Of a stretch of DNA of 7,643 nt, positions 1 to 6,642 are shown piece by piece. Under the pieces are notes generated by a model that searched no databases, had not been told where the DNA came from, and worked only from the letters and a program-made list of their open reading frames with translations. A program made the position numbers and the translations under genes. How positions within the stretch are numbered: the stretch's first letter is position 1; every line of letters begins with the position of its first letter. Location: the NCBI GenBank assembly GCA_902489515.1, contig CABUAL010000082.1:1-7643 (forward strand). The letters run 5' to 3'. This stretch comes from an uncultured Collinsella sp. GTDB lineage: Bacteria; Actinomycetota; Coriobacteriia; Coriobacteriales; Coriobacteriaceae.

Positions 1-278
1 TTCTCGTTCTCGCGGAGCACTTCGATGAAGCATACATGCAGGCGGGGCTGCCAGTTGTGACCGCGACCGACGAGGTATGCGACATGGGCAGGATCGCCGA
101 GGCCAATGGTTTCGGCGTTGCCGGGTCGAGCGCCTCGGCGGAGAGTTTCTTGGAGAAGTGCCGCGCCCTCACCGATGAGCAAATTAACGATATGGGCAAG
201 AGGTCACGCCTCTACCTAGAGGAAAACTACACGTCCAAGACAAGCTACGAGCTGATAATGGAGCACTTCAATGGATAA
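1..278 (+). CDS. glycosyltransferase, GT-B type, C-terminal end (5' truncated by window)
   Basis: The reading frame is open from base 3 to the TAA at 276-278, so only about the last 91 residues of a longer protein are present. The fragment contains an E-A-Y-M-Q-A-G-L-P-V-V stretch, then a short acidic segment and an I-A-E-A-N-G-F-G-V stretch. This order resembles the nucleotide-sugar binding C-terminal half of family 4 (GT-B fold) glycosyltransferases: acidic residue, small residues, G-x-P-V, then a Gly-rich turn. The helical tail (L-T-D-E-Q-I-N-D-M-G then Y-L-E-E-N-Y) also fits. Such enzymes act at the cytoplasmic face of the membrane, adding a sugar to a lipid-linked repeat unit. The stop overlaps the next gene by 8 bases, so it is co-transcribed with the L-FucNAc genes. 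It could be the FucNAc transferase, but the donor-side half is too incomplete to say. The family assignment rests on pattern only. Confidence 0.65.
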   Translation, partial: LVLAEHFDEAYMQAGLPVVTATDEVCDMGRIAEANGFGVAGSSASAESFLEKCRALTDEQINDMGKRSRLYLEENYTSKTSYELIMEHFNG

Positions 279-1329
279 CCCTACTGTTTTCAAAGACAAG
301 ACCCTGATGATCACAGGTGGCACCGGCTCGTTCGGCAACACCGTGCTCAAGCACTTCATGAACACCGACCTGGCAGAGATCCGCATCTTCTCTCGCGACG
401 AAAAGAAGCAGGACGACATGCGCCACCGCCTGCAGGAGAAGTCCCCGGAACTCGCCTCCAAGGTGCGCTTCTTCATCGGCGACGTCCGCAACGCCCAGAG
501 CGTGCGCGACGCCATGCACGGGGTTGACTACATCTTCCATGCCGCCGCCTTGAAGCAGGTGCCCTCCTGCGAGTTCTTCCCCATGGAGGCCGTGCGCACC
601 AACGTCATCGGCACGGACAACGTGCTGCATGCCGCCATCGAGGAGGGCGTGGACCGCGTCGTGTGCCTGTCCACCGACAAGGCGGCCTACCCCATCAACG
701 CCATGGGCAAGTCCAAGGCCATGATGGAGTCCATCATCTACGCCAACGCCCGCAACGGCGCCGGCCGCACCACCATCTGCTGCACCCGCTACGGCAACGT
801 CATGTGCTCGCGCGGCTCTGTCATCCCGCTGTTCATCGACCGCATCCGAAAAGGGGAGCCGCTCACGGTCACCGACCCCAACATGACCCGCTTCCTCATG
901 AACTTGGACGAGGCCGTGGACCTGGTGCAGTTCGCCTTCGAGCACGCCAACCCCGGCGACCTGTTCATCCAGAAGGCGCCCGCCTCCACCATCGGCGACC
1001 TCGCCGAGGCCGTGCAGGAGGTCTTCGGCCGCGTGGGCACCCAGGTCATCGGCACCCGCCACGGCGAGAAGCTCTTCGAGACCCTCATGACCCGCGAGGA
1101 ACGACTGCGCGCCGAGGACATGGGCGGCTACTACCGCGTGGCCTGCGACTCGCGCGACCTCAACTACGACAAGTTCGTCGTCGACGGCGAGGTGGAGACC
1201 CAGGCAGACGAGTCCTACACCTCCCACAACACCGAGAGGCTCGACGTGGAGGGCACCATCGCAAAGATCAAGACCGCCGAGTACGTGCAGCTGGCCCTGG
1301 AGGGCCGCGAGCACGAGGCGGTGCAGTAG
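271..1329 (+). CDS. fnlA: UDP-GlcNAc 4,6-dehydratase/5-epimerase (FnlA/CapE/WbjB type)
   Basis: First step of UDP-L-FucNAc synthesis. Family members remove water across C4-C6 of UDP-GlcNAc and invert C5, giving a 4-keto-6-deoxy-L-hexose. This is a 352-residue cytosolic extended short-chain dehydrogenase, about the size of CapE/WbjB (roughly 340-345). Visible motifs are the NADP-binding T-G-G-T-G-S-F-G at residues 15-22, S-R-D-E-K at 41-45, G-D-V-R at 70-73, H-A-A-A-L-K at 90-95 and L-S-T-D-K-A at 133-138. In P-I-N-A-M-G-K-S-K, Met145 stands where classical SDRs have the YxxxK tyrosine, with Lys149. D-P-x-M-T-R-F and G-T-R-H-G-E-K-L-F-E follow. The long C-terminal tail (Y-T-S-H-N-T-E-R-L) separates CapE/FnlA-like enzymes from PseB/FlaA1. 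The start is ATG 271, with GGAG at 260-263 seven bases upstream, overlapping the preceding stop. The gene is GC-rich and one base separates it from the next. The family is secure; the exact product depends on the CapF neighbour. Confidence 0.93.
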   Translation: MDNPTVFKDKTLMITGGTGSFGNTVLKHFMNTDLAEIRIFSRDEKKQDDMRHRLQEKSPELASKVRFFIGDVRNAQSVRDAMHGVDYIFHAAALKQVPSCEFFPMEAVRTNVIGTDNVLHAAIEEGVDRVVCLSTDKAAYPINAMGKSKAMMESIIYANARNGAGRTTICCTRYGNVMCSRGSVIPLFIDRIRKGEPLTVTDPNMTRFLMNLDEAVDLVQFAFEHANPGDLFIQKAPASTIGDLAEAVQEVFGRVGTQVIGTRHGEKLFETLMTREERLRAEDMGGYYRVACDSRDLNYDKFVVDGEVETQADESYTSHNTERLDVEGTIAKIKTAEYVQLALEGREHEAVQ

Positions 1330-1330
1330 G

Positions 1331-2548
1331 GTGCGCGTCCTCGTCACAGGCGCGAAGGGGTTCGTCGGGAGGAACCTCTGCTGCGCGCTGAAGAACATAA
1401 GGGACGGCAAGGACCGCCGCGCGAAATACCAGTCACTCCTTCCCCTCGAGGTCATGGAGTACGACATCGACTCCATGCCCAAGGAGCTGGAGGACTTCTG
1501 CTCCCGCGCCGACTTCGTCTTCAACCTGGCCGGCGTCAACCGCCCCAAGGACCAATCCGAGTTCATGGAGGGCAACTTCGGTTTCGCCTCCACGCTGCTG
1601 GACGCCCTGGAGCGCCACGGCAACAAGTGCCCCGTCATGCTCTCCAGCTCCGCGCAGGCGAGCCTGTCGGGCCGCTTCGAGGGATCGGTCTACGGCGAGT
1701 CGAAGCTCGCGGGGGAGGGCCTGTTCCGCAACTATTCCGAGAGGACCGGCGCCCCGGTGCTCATCTACCGCTTTCCCAACCTCTACGGCAAGTGGTGCCG
1801 CCCGCGGTACAACTCCGCCGTGGCCACCTTCTGCGACGCCATCGCCAACGGCCGCCCCTACACCGTCAACGACCCCTCGGTGGAACTGGAGCTCCTCTAT
1901 ATCGACGACCTCGTCGACGAGATGCTGGGCGCCCTGCTGGGGCAGGAGCACCGCTGCGGTTACGACGGGCTGGAGCGCATCGAAGGTGAGGATTTCTGCT
2001 ACGTCCCCGGGACCGACGTGAAGACGCTGGGCGAGATCGTCTACCTGCTCGACAGCTTCCGAGACAGCCGCGAGACGCTGTCGGTGCCCGACCTCACCGA
2101 GGGTTCCTTCTCCAAGAAGCTCTGGAGCACGTTCCTTTCCTACTACGAGCCGGAGCACTTCGCCTACGGCCTCAAGCCCAATATCGACGACCGCGGCTCG
2201 TTCACCGAGTTCCTGCGCACGCCGGAGCGCGGGCAGGTCTCCGTCAACGTGAGCAGGCCCGGCATCACCAAGGGCAACCACTGGCACATGAGCAAGTGGG
2301 AGAGGTTCCTAGTGGTCTGCGGCACCGCGAGCATCAAGCTCAGGAAGGTGGGGGAGGACTCCGATGGAAACCCGTTCCCCGTCGACGAGTACATCGTCTC
2401 GGGTTCCGACATGCGCGCCGTGGAGATGATCCCCGGATACACGCACTCCATCACCAACCTGTCCGAGACCGAGGACCTCGTGACGGTCATGTGGGCCAAC
2501 GAGCCCTTCGACCCCGAGAACCCCGATACCTACTACGAGTTAGTCTAG
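1331..2548 (+). CDS. fnlB: bifunctional UDP-sugar 3-epimerase/4-reductase (FnlB/CapF/WbjC type)
   Basis: Second enzyme of the UDP-L-FucNAc route. In characterised CapF, the C-terminal cupin domain epimerises C3 of the 4-keto intermediate. The N-terminal SDR domain then reduces C4 with NADPH to give UDP-2-acetamido-2,6-dideoxy-L-talose. Both domains are visible in this 405-residue protein. The SDR part (about 1-280) has T-G-A-K-G-F-V-G at 6-13, N-L-A-G-V-N-R-P at 65-72, S-S-S-A-Q-A at 105-110 and the catalytic Y121-G-E-S-K125 with R-F-P-N-L-Y-G after it. The cupin part (about 281-405) has K-G-N-H-W-H at 314-319, Glu324 in W-E-R-F and G-Y-T-H-S at 369-373, the likely metal-binding His/Glu set. 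Known CapF is about 370 residues, so this one is slightly longer. The start is GTG 1331, one base after the fnlA stop, with a weak GAGG at 1315-1318. The tight spacing indicates one transcript. Confidence 0.93.
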   Translation: MRVLVTGAKGFVGRNLCCALKNIRDGKDRRAKYQSLLPLEVMEYDIDSMPKELEDFCSRADFVFNLAGVNRPKDQSEFMEGNFGFASTLLDALERHGNKCPVMLSSSAQASLSGRFEGSVYGESKLAGEGLFRNYSERTGAPVLIYRFPNLYGKWCRPRYNSAVATFCDAIANGRPYTVNDPSVELELLYIDDLVDEMLGALLGQEHRCGYDGLERIEGEDFCYVPGTDVKTLGEIVYLLDSFRDSRETLSVPDLTEGSFSKKLWSTFLSYYEPEHFAYGLKPNIDDRGSFTEFLRTPERGQVSVNVSRPGITKGNHWHMSKWERFLVVCGTASIKLRKVGEDSDGNPFPVDEYIVSGSDMRAVEMIPGYTHSITNLSETEDLVTVMWANEPFDPENPDTYYELV

Positions 2549-2595
2549 TTCGACTTAAGTAATAGAAGACTCTTGCCAAACGAATGTGACGTGTA
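2549..2595. other. 47-base intergenic gap marking a sharp drop in GC content
   Basis: This is the only gap among the first five genes. It separates the GC-rich fnlB from the AT-rich glycosyltransferase. No hairpin followed by a T-run is visible, so I see no intrinsic terminator. No convincing Shine-Dalgarno sequence precedes ATG 2596. A TTGCCA at 2573-2578 resembles a -35 box, but the only -10-like sequence lies too close (15 bases) and overlaps the start codon, so I do not call a promoter. The composition change falls at or within this gap. Confidence 0.55.
2570..2578 (+). repeat. 9-base direct repeat, copy 1 (CTCTTGCCA)
   Basis: The same nine bases occur at 6592-6600, so each of the two intergenic gaps bordering the glycosyltransferase-wzy-wzx block holds one copy. 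A nine-base match between two short gaps is suggestive but could be chance. Confidence 0.3.
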
Positions 2596-3765
2596 ATGAA
2601 GATCCTTCATCTTTGCCTTGCAAATTTTTATATCGACAACTATTCATATCAAGAGAACATGCTTCCAAAGTTTCATAAGAAGCTGGGCTATGAGGTTGAG
2701 ATTATTGCCTCTATGCAGTCTTTTGATCGAAATGGGGTGACTTCTTTTATTGAGAAGTCCTCTTATTCTTATATAAATGAGAACGGTATAAAAGTCACAA
2801 GGCTTCAATATAAGCATTCGAATTCTCAATTACAAAGATTCCGCCATTATATTGGTACTAAAGGGGCGGTTGAATCTGCTTCGCCTGATATTATTTTTTG
2901 TCACGGTTGCCAGTTTGGCGACATGCCGGTTATCGTCGACTATGTTAAGTCTCATCCTGATGTCAAACTCTTCATTGACAGCCATGCCGACTATTCGAAC
3001 AGCGCTACCAATTGGATTTCGCTTCATATCCTCCATAGAATCATTTGGCGTCATGAGGCTCAGCTTGCGCTACCCTATACTGAGCGCTTTTGGGGTGTTC
3101 TCCCGGCTCGTGTCGATTTTCTTGAGGAGAATTATAGGCTGCCTAAGGAGAAGTGTGGGCTTCTGGTCATGGGCGCCGATGATGATGAAGTGAAGCGGGC
3201 TTCTGATCCTGCTTCGGTAGCTAAGGTTAAACAGCGCTTTGGTTTTTGCGATGATGATTTTATAATCGTAACCGGCGGAAAGATCGATGAGGCCAAGAGA
3301 CAAGTCCTCGCACTTATGGATGCTGTTGCCGAAATGGACGAACGCGTAAAGCTTCTTGTGTTTGGTCCTGTCGTCCCCACTATGAAGGCAGAGTTCGAGG
3401 AAAGGCTTTCTTGCGAACGCATCTCTTACGTACCTTGGGCCAACACCTCGGAATCTTATGATTATTTTTCTGTAGCGGATTTAGCTGCTTTTCCTGGACG
3501 TCATTCTGTTTATTGGGAGCAGGCAGTTGCCATGGAAAAGCCTTTGCTTATCAAGTATTGGGATGGTACTACGCATGTTGATTGCGGCGGAAATGTTGCT
3601 TTCACAAGCGGTGATGACTCGGAGTCCCTTAAGGCGGATATCGAGAGAATTAAAAGCCCCGACGTTCTTTGCGATATGAACGAGGTCGCAAAGATTTCGA
3701 AGAATCACTTCCTGTATTCGGACATTGCTCGAATGAGTATCGGACTTGAGACCGACAGGGCATAG
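2596..3765 (+). CDS. glycosyltransferase, GT-B fold, family 4-like
   Basis: Predicted to add one sugar to the lipid-linked repeat unit at the cytoplasmic face of the membrane; donor and acceptor cannot be read from sequence. It has 389 residues, a usual length for family 4. The N-terminal acceptor domain begins K-I-L-H-L-C-L-A-N-F-Y and continues H-K-K-L-G-Y-E-V-E-I-I-A-S (27-39), typical of capsule transferases. The linker leads into the C-terminal donor domain, with I-V-T-G-G-K at 224-229, L-L-V-F-G at 253-257, Y-V-P-W at 278-281 and A-D-L-A-A-F-P-G at 294-301. Glu308 lies in Y-W-E-Q-A-V-A-M-E-K-P. The first acid of the usual EX7E pair is not evident (Pro300 at that spacing). No membrane segment is seen. 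Codon use is much AT-richer than in fnlA and fnlB, suggesting separate ancestry. ATG 2596 has no clear ribosome site, but the conserved-looking N terminus supports it. The stop lies two bases before wzy. Confidence 0.83.
   Translation: MKILHLCLANFYIDNYSYQENMLPKFHKKLGYEVEIIASMQSFDRNGVTSFIEKSSYSYINENGIKVTRLQYKHSNSQLQRFRHYIGTKGAVESASPDIIFCHGCQFGDMPVIVDYVKSHPDVKLFIDSHADYSNSATNWISLHILHRIIWRHEAQLALPYTERFWGVLPARVDFLEENYRLPKEKCGLLVMGADDDEVKRASDPASVAKVKQRFGFCDDDFIIVTGGKIDEAKRQVLALMDAVAEMDERVKLLVFGPVVPTMKAEFEERLSCERISYVPWANTSESYDYFSVADLAAFPGRHSVYWEQAVAMEKPLLIKYWDGTTHVDCGGNVAFTSGDDSESLKADIERIKSPDVLCDMNEVAKISKNHFLYSDIARMSIGLETDRA
3757..3760 (+). promoter_or_regulatory. ribosome binding site supporting TTG start of wzy
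   Basis: AGGG lies seven bases before TTG 3768, inside the end of the glycosyltransferase gene. It supports the rare TTG start over the next in-frame ATG near residue 30, which would remove the N-terminal hydrophobic segment. Confidence 0.5.
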
Positions 3766-3767
3766 CT

Positions 3768-5057
3768 TTGAAACTGCTTATCACATTAATTATTATATTT
3801 AATTTTGCTTCCAACTATCGTAGGGGCAGGTTTCTATCCTCTTCTACGGTTTGGATGCTCTGCTACTTCATGATTTTTGTCCTCTATCCGCTTACGGTTG
3901 ACGAGCATCTCTATATAAATGCCTCGACAATTGATCTTTATGCCTTTATTGGCATCCTCGCTTTCACAGTTGGGGGAACAATTGGTCGAATGAAAAGGAG
4001 CGGAATACCAAGGCCATCAAATTCTGAAATTATTGCTCCAAATAAATCCGTTGCCTGGGTTTTATTCTGGATTTTCCTTGCCGTTAGCGTTGCGCTTTTA
4101 ATCTCGCAAATTGGTGTAGGGGGTATCTCTCAGGTTTTATCTGGAAAAATGACCTCCAAGCAGCTTACTTTGGGGGATGGAGGAATTGGATCCTCGTTCA
4201 CTTTTGCAATCCACCTACTCGTCCCGTGCGTTTTGGCTCTGTGGGTTACTGCAAATAATGAAAAAGACAATAGACGTGCGCTTATAGCTCTTTTGATATA
4301 CATCGTTATGACTCTATTATTTGGTTTTACGCGACTCTTTTTAATTTCTATCATTGCAATGCTTGTCATTTTTAGTCTAAGACATACTTCTATACATCAA
4401 CAAGTTGTTTATACAGCATTCAGTATCGTTGCTTTACTTTTTGCGATGGTATTTTTAAATTTCATTCGTTGCTTTGGACTGGGAGAGCCAATCTCCTTCG
4501 AAACCATTTTTGATATTGATTATATTTTCGAAAGCACTGACTTTAGCTCTAGCTATCACTGGTTTAATGAACTGCTTAGTACTCACATCGACTTGATTAA
4601 TCCTGTTGTGTATCTGAAGCCTCTATTTGCTTTTATTCCTCGATCGATTTGGGAATTTAAGCCAGAGCCGCTTAGCATGCAGGTGCTTAAGCAAATTAAT
4701 CCTGGTTTGGCTGCTACGGGTTACTCAACTGCTGGCAATAGCGTCCTTGGAGAAGGATATGCTGTTTTTGGTCTTGTCGGTATTTTTTTGGCTCCTTTCA
4801 TTTGGGGGGTCGTTTGCACCGTTCTTGATGAGAGCTATTACAATCGATTGGAGGAGGGTAAGGATCAGTCCATCTGGACTATCGCTTACCTCATTTTTGC
4901 GGTGTTTGTTGTAATTAGTGGACAGCGCGGTGACTGGAGTCAATACATGACCATAGTTCTCTGGTTCTATTTGCTTCCTCTCTACTGCATAGGACGAAGG
5001 GTGCCAATTGAAGAGCAAACTGTCGAACCTTCTGAATTAATGGAGAGAGAACAGTGA
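3768..5057 (+). CDS. wzy: polysaccharide repeat-unit polymerase (Wzy-like)
   Basis: A 429-residue integral membrane protein, predicted to join flipped lipid-linked repeat units on the outer face of the cytoplasmic membrane. Hydrophobic stretches lie near residues 24-42, 56-73, 94-116, 141-162, 170-185, 186-203, 213-233, 331-352, 368-385 and 390-408, so about ten membrane spans, with a possible extra one at the N terminus. A large hydrophilic loop, about 234-330, sits between spans. It carries F-I-P-R-S-I-W with K-P-E-P after it, then G-N-S-V-L-G-E-G-Y near 323-331. Arg- and Pro-containing loops of this kind are characteristic of oligosaccharide repeat-unit polymerases, which otherwise share little sequence. 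Position between a glycosyltransferase and wzx supports the call. The TTG start lies two bases after the upstream stop. This is the most AT-rich gene in the window. The end overlaps wzx by four bases. The alternative, a generic membrane protein such as a ligase, is less likely. Confidence 0.82.
   Translation: MKLLITLIIIFNFASNYRRGRFLSSSTVWMLCYFMIFVLYPLTVDEHLYINASTIDLYAFIGILAFTVGGTIGRMKRSGIPRPSNSEIIAPNKSVAWVLFWIFLAVSVALLISQIGVGGISQVLSGKMTSKQLTLGDGGIGSSFTFAIHLLVPCVLALWVTANNEKDNRRALIALLIYIVMTLLFGFTRLFLISIIAMLVIFSLRHTSIHQQVVYTAFSIVALLFAMVFLNFIRCFGLGEPISFETIFDIDYIFESTDFSSSYHWFNELLSTHIDLINPVVYLKPLFAFIPRSIWEFKPEPLSMQVLKQINPGLAATGYSTAGNSVLGEGYAVFGLVGIFLAPFIWGVVCTVLDESYYNRLEEGKDQSIWTIAYLIFAVFVVISGQRGDWSQYMTIVLWFYLLPLYCIGRRVPIEEQTVEPSELMEREQ
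5042..5048 (+). promoter_or_regulatory. ribosome binding site for GTG start of wzx
   Basis: GGAGAGA lies five bases before GTG 5054, within the last codons of wzy. Together with the GTGA overlap of start and stop (5054-5057), it indicates translational coupling of polymerase and flippase. Confidence 0.6.
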
Positions 5058-6565
5058 AAGTTAACCAATACAAAGCCGGCGCCGTTCTATCCTATGGTGC
5101 CGTTGCCTTCAACACTGTTGCGGGGCTCATCTACACCCCTTGGATGATCTCTTGCATCGGTGCGGACGATTACGGTCTCTACACACTCGCTCTCTCCGTC
5201 GTCAATTTCTTCCTGCTCGATTTCGGGCTCGGAGATTCCGTCTCGCGCTTTCTCTCGAAGTACTATGCGGAGGGCAAAGAGGATGCCGTCGGGATGTTCC
5301 TGGGCATTGTTTATAAGACCTATATCGCGATAACCTGTCTCATCGCCGTCGCCCTCGTGGTCGTATTCTTCAATATCGATGGTCTTTACTCCGGTCTCAC
5401 GCCAGAGCAGATGCCCGTTTTCAAGACGCTGTTCGTCATCGTTGCGTTCTACAGCATCTTCTCCTTCCCGTTCGCGCCCCTGAACGGCATCCTAACTGCC
5501 AACGAACGGTTCGTCGCCCTTAACGCGTGCAATCTCATCCAAAAGGTGCTGACGGTGCTCCTCATCGTCGTGACCCTCCTGATGGGCTGGGGGGTTGTAG
5601 CGCTCGTTATCGTCAACGCTGCCGTCAGTGTTGTCACCACACTCGCCAAACTCGTGCTTGTCCATAGGGGCACCAAGGCGAGGGCGGATCTCGCCGGCTG
5701 GGACTCGGGGCTCGCCCGCGAGGTGGTCGGTTTCTCCGTGTGGGTCATGGTCGGCCAGGTCTGCCAACGGTTCATCTTCGCGGTCATGCCGTCCATCATC
5801 GCCATCACCGCCACCACTTCCGAGGTCGCGCTATTCGGTCTCGCTTCGTCGCTCGAGAGTTATGTCTACACGGTTGCGAGCGCCCTGAACGGCATGTTCA
5901 TGCCGAAGGTCTCTCGCGCAGTCGTCGGCGTTGGTGAGGGCCTACAGACCCTCATGGTCCGCTTCGGCAGGGTGCAACTGTATATCATCGGCTTCATCGA
6001 GGTCTGCTTCTTCGGTCTCGGCGGTTGGTTCATCCAGTGCTGGATGGGCAACGGGTACGACGGCCTCTGGCTGTGTACTCTCCTGCTCATTATCCCCAGC
6101 CTCATCGAGCTTCCGCAGCTCGTCGGCGTCACGGCGATCACTGCGGCGGGGCAGGTGCGAGCAAAGGCATTCGTATTCCTCGCCATGGCCGCCTGCAACG
6201 TCGTTCTTGGTTTCGTCCTCTCCGTGCCCCTCGGCGCCCTTGGTGGATGCCTCTCCATCTGCATCGCCTACTTTTTGAGGACCGTCGGGCAGAACGTCAT
6301 CTATAGGAACTCCCTTGGGATTGACCTCAAGAGCTTCTTCGCCGACACATTCGGGAGCTGGCTGTTACCTGCCGCGGTCACGCTCGGGGTCAGCATTGTC
6401 CTGGACCGCCTCTTCCCCGTCAGGGGCTGGTCGGGGTTGCTCCTCGCGGGCTGCCTCACGGCTGCCGTCTACTCGTTCCTTTGTTGGAAGCTCTCGATGA
6501 ACGAGTACGAGCGCGGGCTCGTCATCTCGGTCGCCTCAAAATCGAAGAGGGCGAGGACCCGATAA
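5054..6565 (+). CDS. wzx: polysaccharide repeat-unit flippase (Wzx-like)
   Basis: A 503-residue multi-span membrane protein of the polysaccharide-transport (MOP/MATE-like) superfamily. It is predicted to flip undecaprenyl-diphosphate-linked repeat units to the outer membrane leaflet. The N terminus has the family pattern: G-A-V-L-S-Y near 9-14, then G-L-I-Y-T-P-W near 24-30 and a D-D-Y-G-L-Y-T-L-A motif near 38-46. L-D-F-G-L-G-D-S-V-S-R-F then follows at 55-66. Hydrophobic stretches then recur along the whole length, compatible with 12-14 spans, including about 88-106, 125-141, 163-198, 222-250, 310-328, 339-362, 370-405 and 436-478. The C terminus is short and basic. Length matches Wzx proteins (about 420-510). 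The start is GTG 5054, overlapping the wzy stop by four bases. Composition is GC-richer than wzy although the genes overlap, so the two may differ in origin. Confidence 0.9.
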   Translation: MKVNQYKAGAVLSYGAVAFNTVAGLIYTPWMISCIGADDYGLYTLALSVVNFFLLDFGLGDSVSRFLSKYYAEGKEDAVGMFLGIVYKTYIAITCLIAVALVVVFFNIDGLYSGLTPEQMPVFKTLFVIVAFYSIFSFPFAPLNGILTANERFVALNACNLIQKVLTVLLIVVTLLMGWGVVALVIVNAAVSVVTTLAKLVLVHRGTKARADLAGWDSGLAREVVGFSVWVMVGQVCQRFIFAVMPSIIAITATTSEVALFGLASSLESYVYTVASALNGMFMPKVSRAVVGVGEGLQTLMVRFGRVQLYIIGFIEVCFFGLGGWFIQCWMGNGYDGLWLCTLLLIIPSLIELPQLVGVTAITAAGQVRAKAFVFLAMAACNVVLGFVLSVPLGALGGCLSICIAYFLRTVGQNVIYRNSLGIDLKSFFADTFGSWLLPAAVTLGVSIVLDRLFPVRGWSGLLLAGCLTAAVYSFLCWKLSMNEYERGLVISVASKSKRARTR

Positions 6566-6591
6566 GGGTCGACGAACGGTGTTCAATGATT

Positions 6592-6600
6592 CTCTTGCCA
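6592..6600 (+). repeat. 9-base direct repeat, copy 2 (CTCTTGCCA)
   Basis: Matches 2570-2578 exactly, and the bases after it (TTGCGA here, AACGA there) share a CGA ending. It lies in the gap on the far side of the cassette. Chance is not excluded. Confidence 0.3.
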
Positions 6601-6633
6601 TTGCGACTCTGTTGAATTGGCTTCCTCCGAGAA

Positions 6634-6637
6634 AGGA
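6634..6637 (+). promoter_or_regulatory. ribosome binding site for the fnlC-like gene
   Basis: AGGA, within GAAAGGA at 6631-6637, lies five bases before ATG 6643. It fixes this start and gives a protein with about 15 residues ahead of the first beta strand of the epimerase. Confidence 0.6.
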
Positions 6638-6642
6638 TTCGA

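Larger units (their letters stand above)
2549..6642 (+). other. putative serotype cassette: glycosyltransferase-wzy-wzx inserted between fnlAB and fnlC
   Basis: The block comprises the three repeat-unit assembly genes and both neighbouring gaps. GC counted by eye on single 60-base lines is about 48% in the glycosyltransferase (line 3181), about 30% in wzy (lines 3781 and 4321), and 52-68% in wzx (lines 5401 and 6181). The flanking fnlA, fnlB and fnlC-like genes are visibly GC-rich. Glycosyltransferase, polymerase and flippase genes are the serotype-determining and most often exchanged genes in Wzx/Wzy clusters. No transposase, long inverted repeats or attachment sites are visible, so homologous recombination in the conserved flanks is a more likely route than transposition. 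The boundaries are approximate: wzx itself is closer in composition to the flanks. Confidence 0.5.
6566..6642. other. 77-base intergenic gap before the fnlC-like gene
   Basis: This is the largest gap in the window. It contains CAATG (6584-6588) and CATTG (6599-6603), which could pair as a five-base stem with a ten-base loop, too weak to call a terminator. TTGCCA at 6595-6600 is -35-like, but no acceptable -10 box is spaced 16-18 bases beyond it. The gap could still hold a weak internal promoter, but the sequence does not show one clearly. Confidence 0.5.

Noticed and set aside
663..1391. Plus-strand open frame of 242 codons overlapping fnlA in another frame
   Set aside because: Rich in Arg, His, Pro and Gly, typical of a shifted frame in a GC-rich gene. 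The fnlA frame is fully supported by motifs.
268..1638. Long minus-strand open frame of 456 codons opposite fnlA and fnlB
   Set aside because: Its composition is that of a mirror frame of GC3-rich genes (runs of Val, Ala, Gly, Leu, His). It crosses the boundary of two well-supported plus-strand genes and shows no domain pattern.
1433..2287. Minus-strand open frame of 284 codons opposite fnlB
   Set aside because: Lies wholly inside fnlB, with the same biased composition and no recognisable motif.
2573..2599. Possible promoter, TTGCCA with TAATGA
   Set aside because: Spacing is 15 bases, and the -10-like sequence overlaps the start codon, leaving no room for a transcript leader.
6584..6621. 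Possible terminator or hairpin in the gap before the fnlC-like gene
   Set aside because: Only five-base stems (CAATG/CATTG, or GCCATT against AATTGGC with a mismatch), not GC-rich and with no following T-run.
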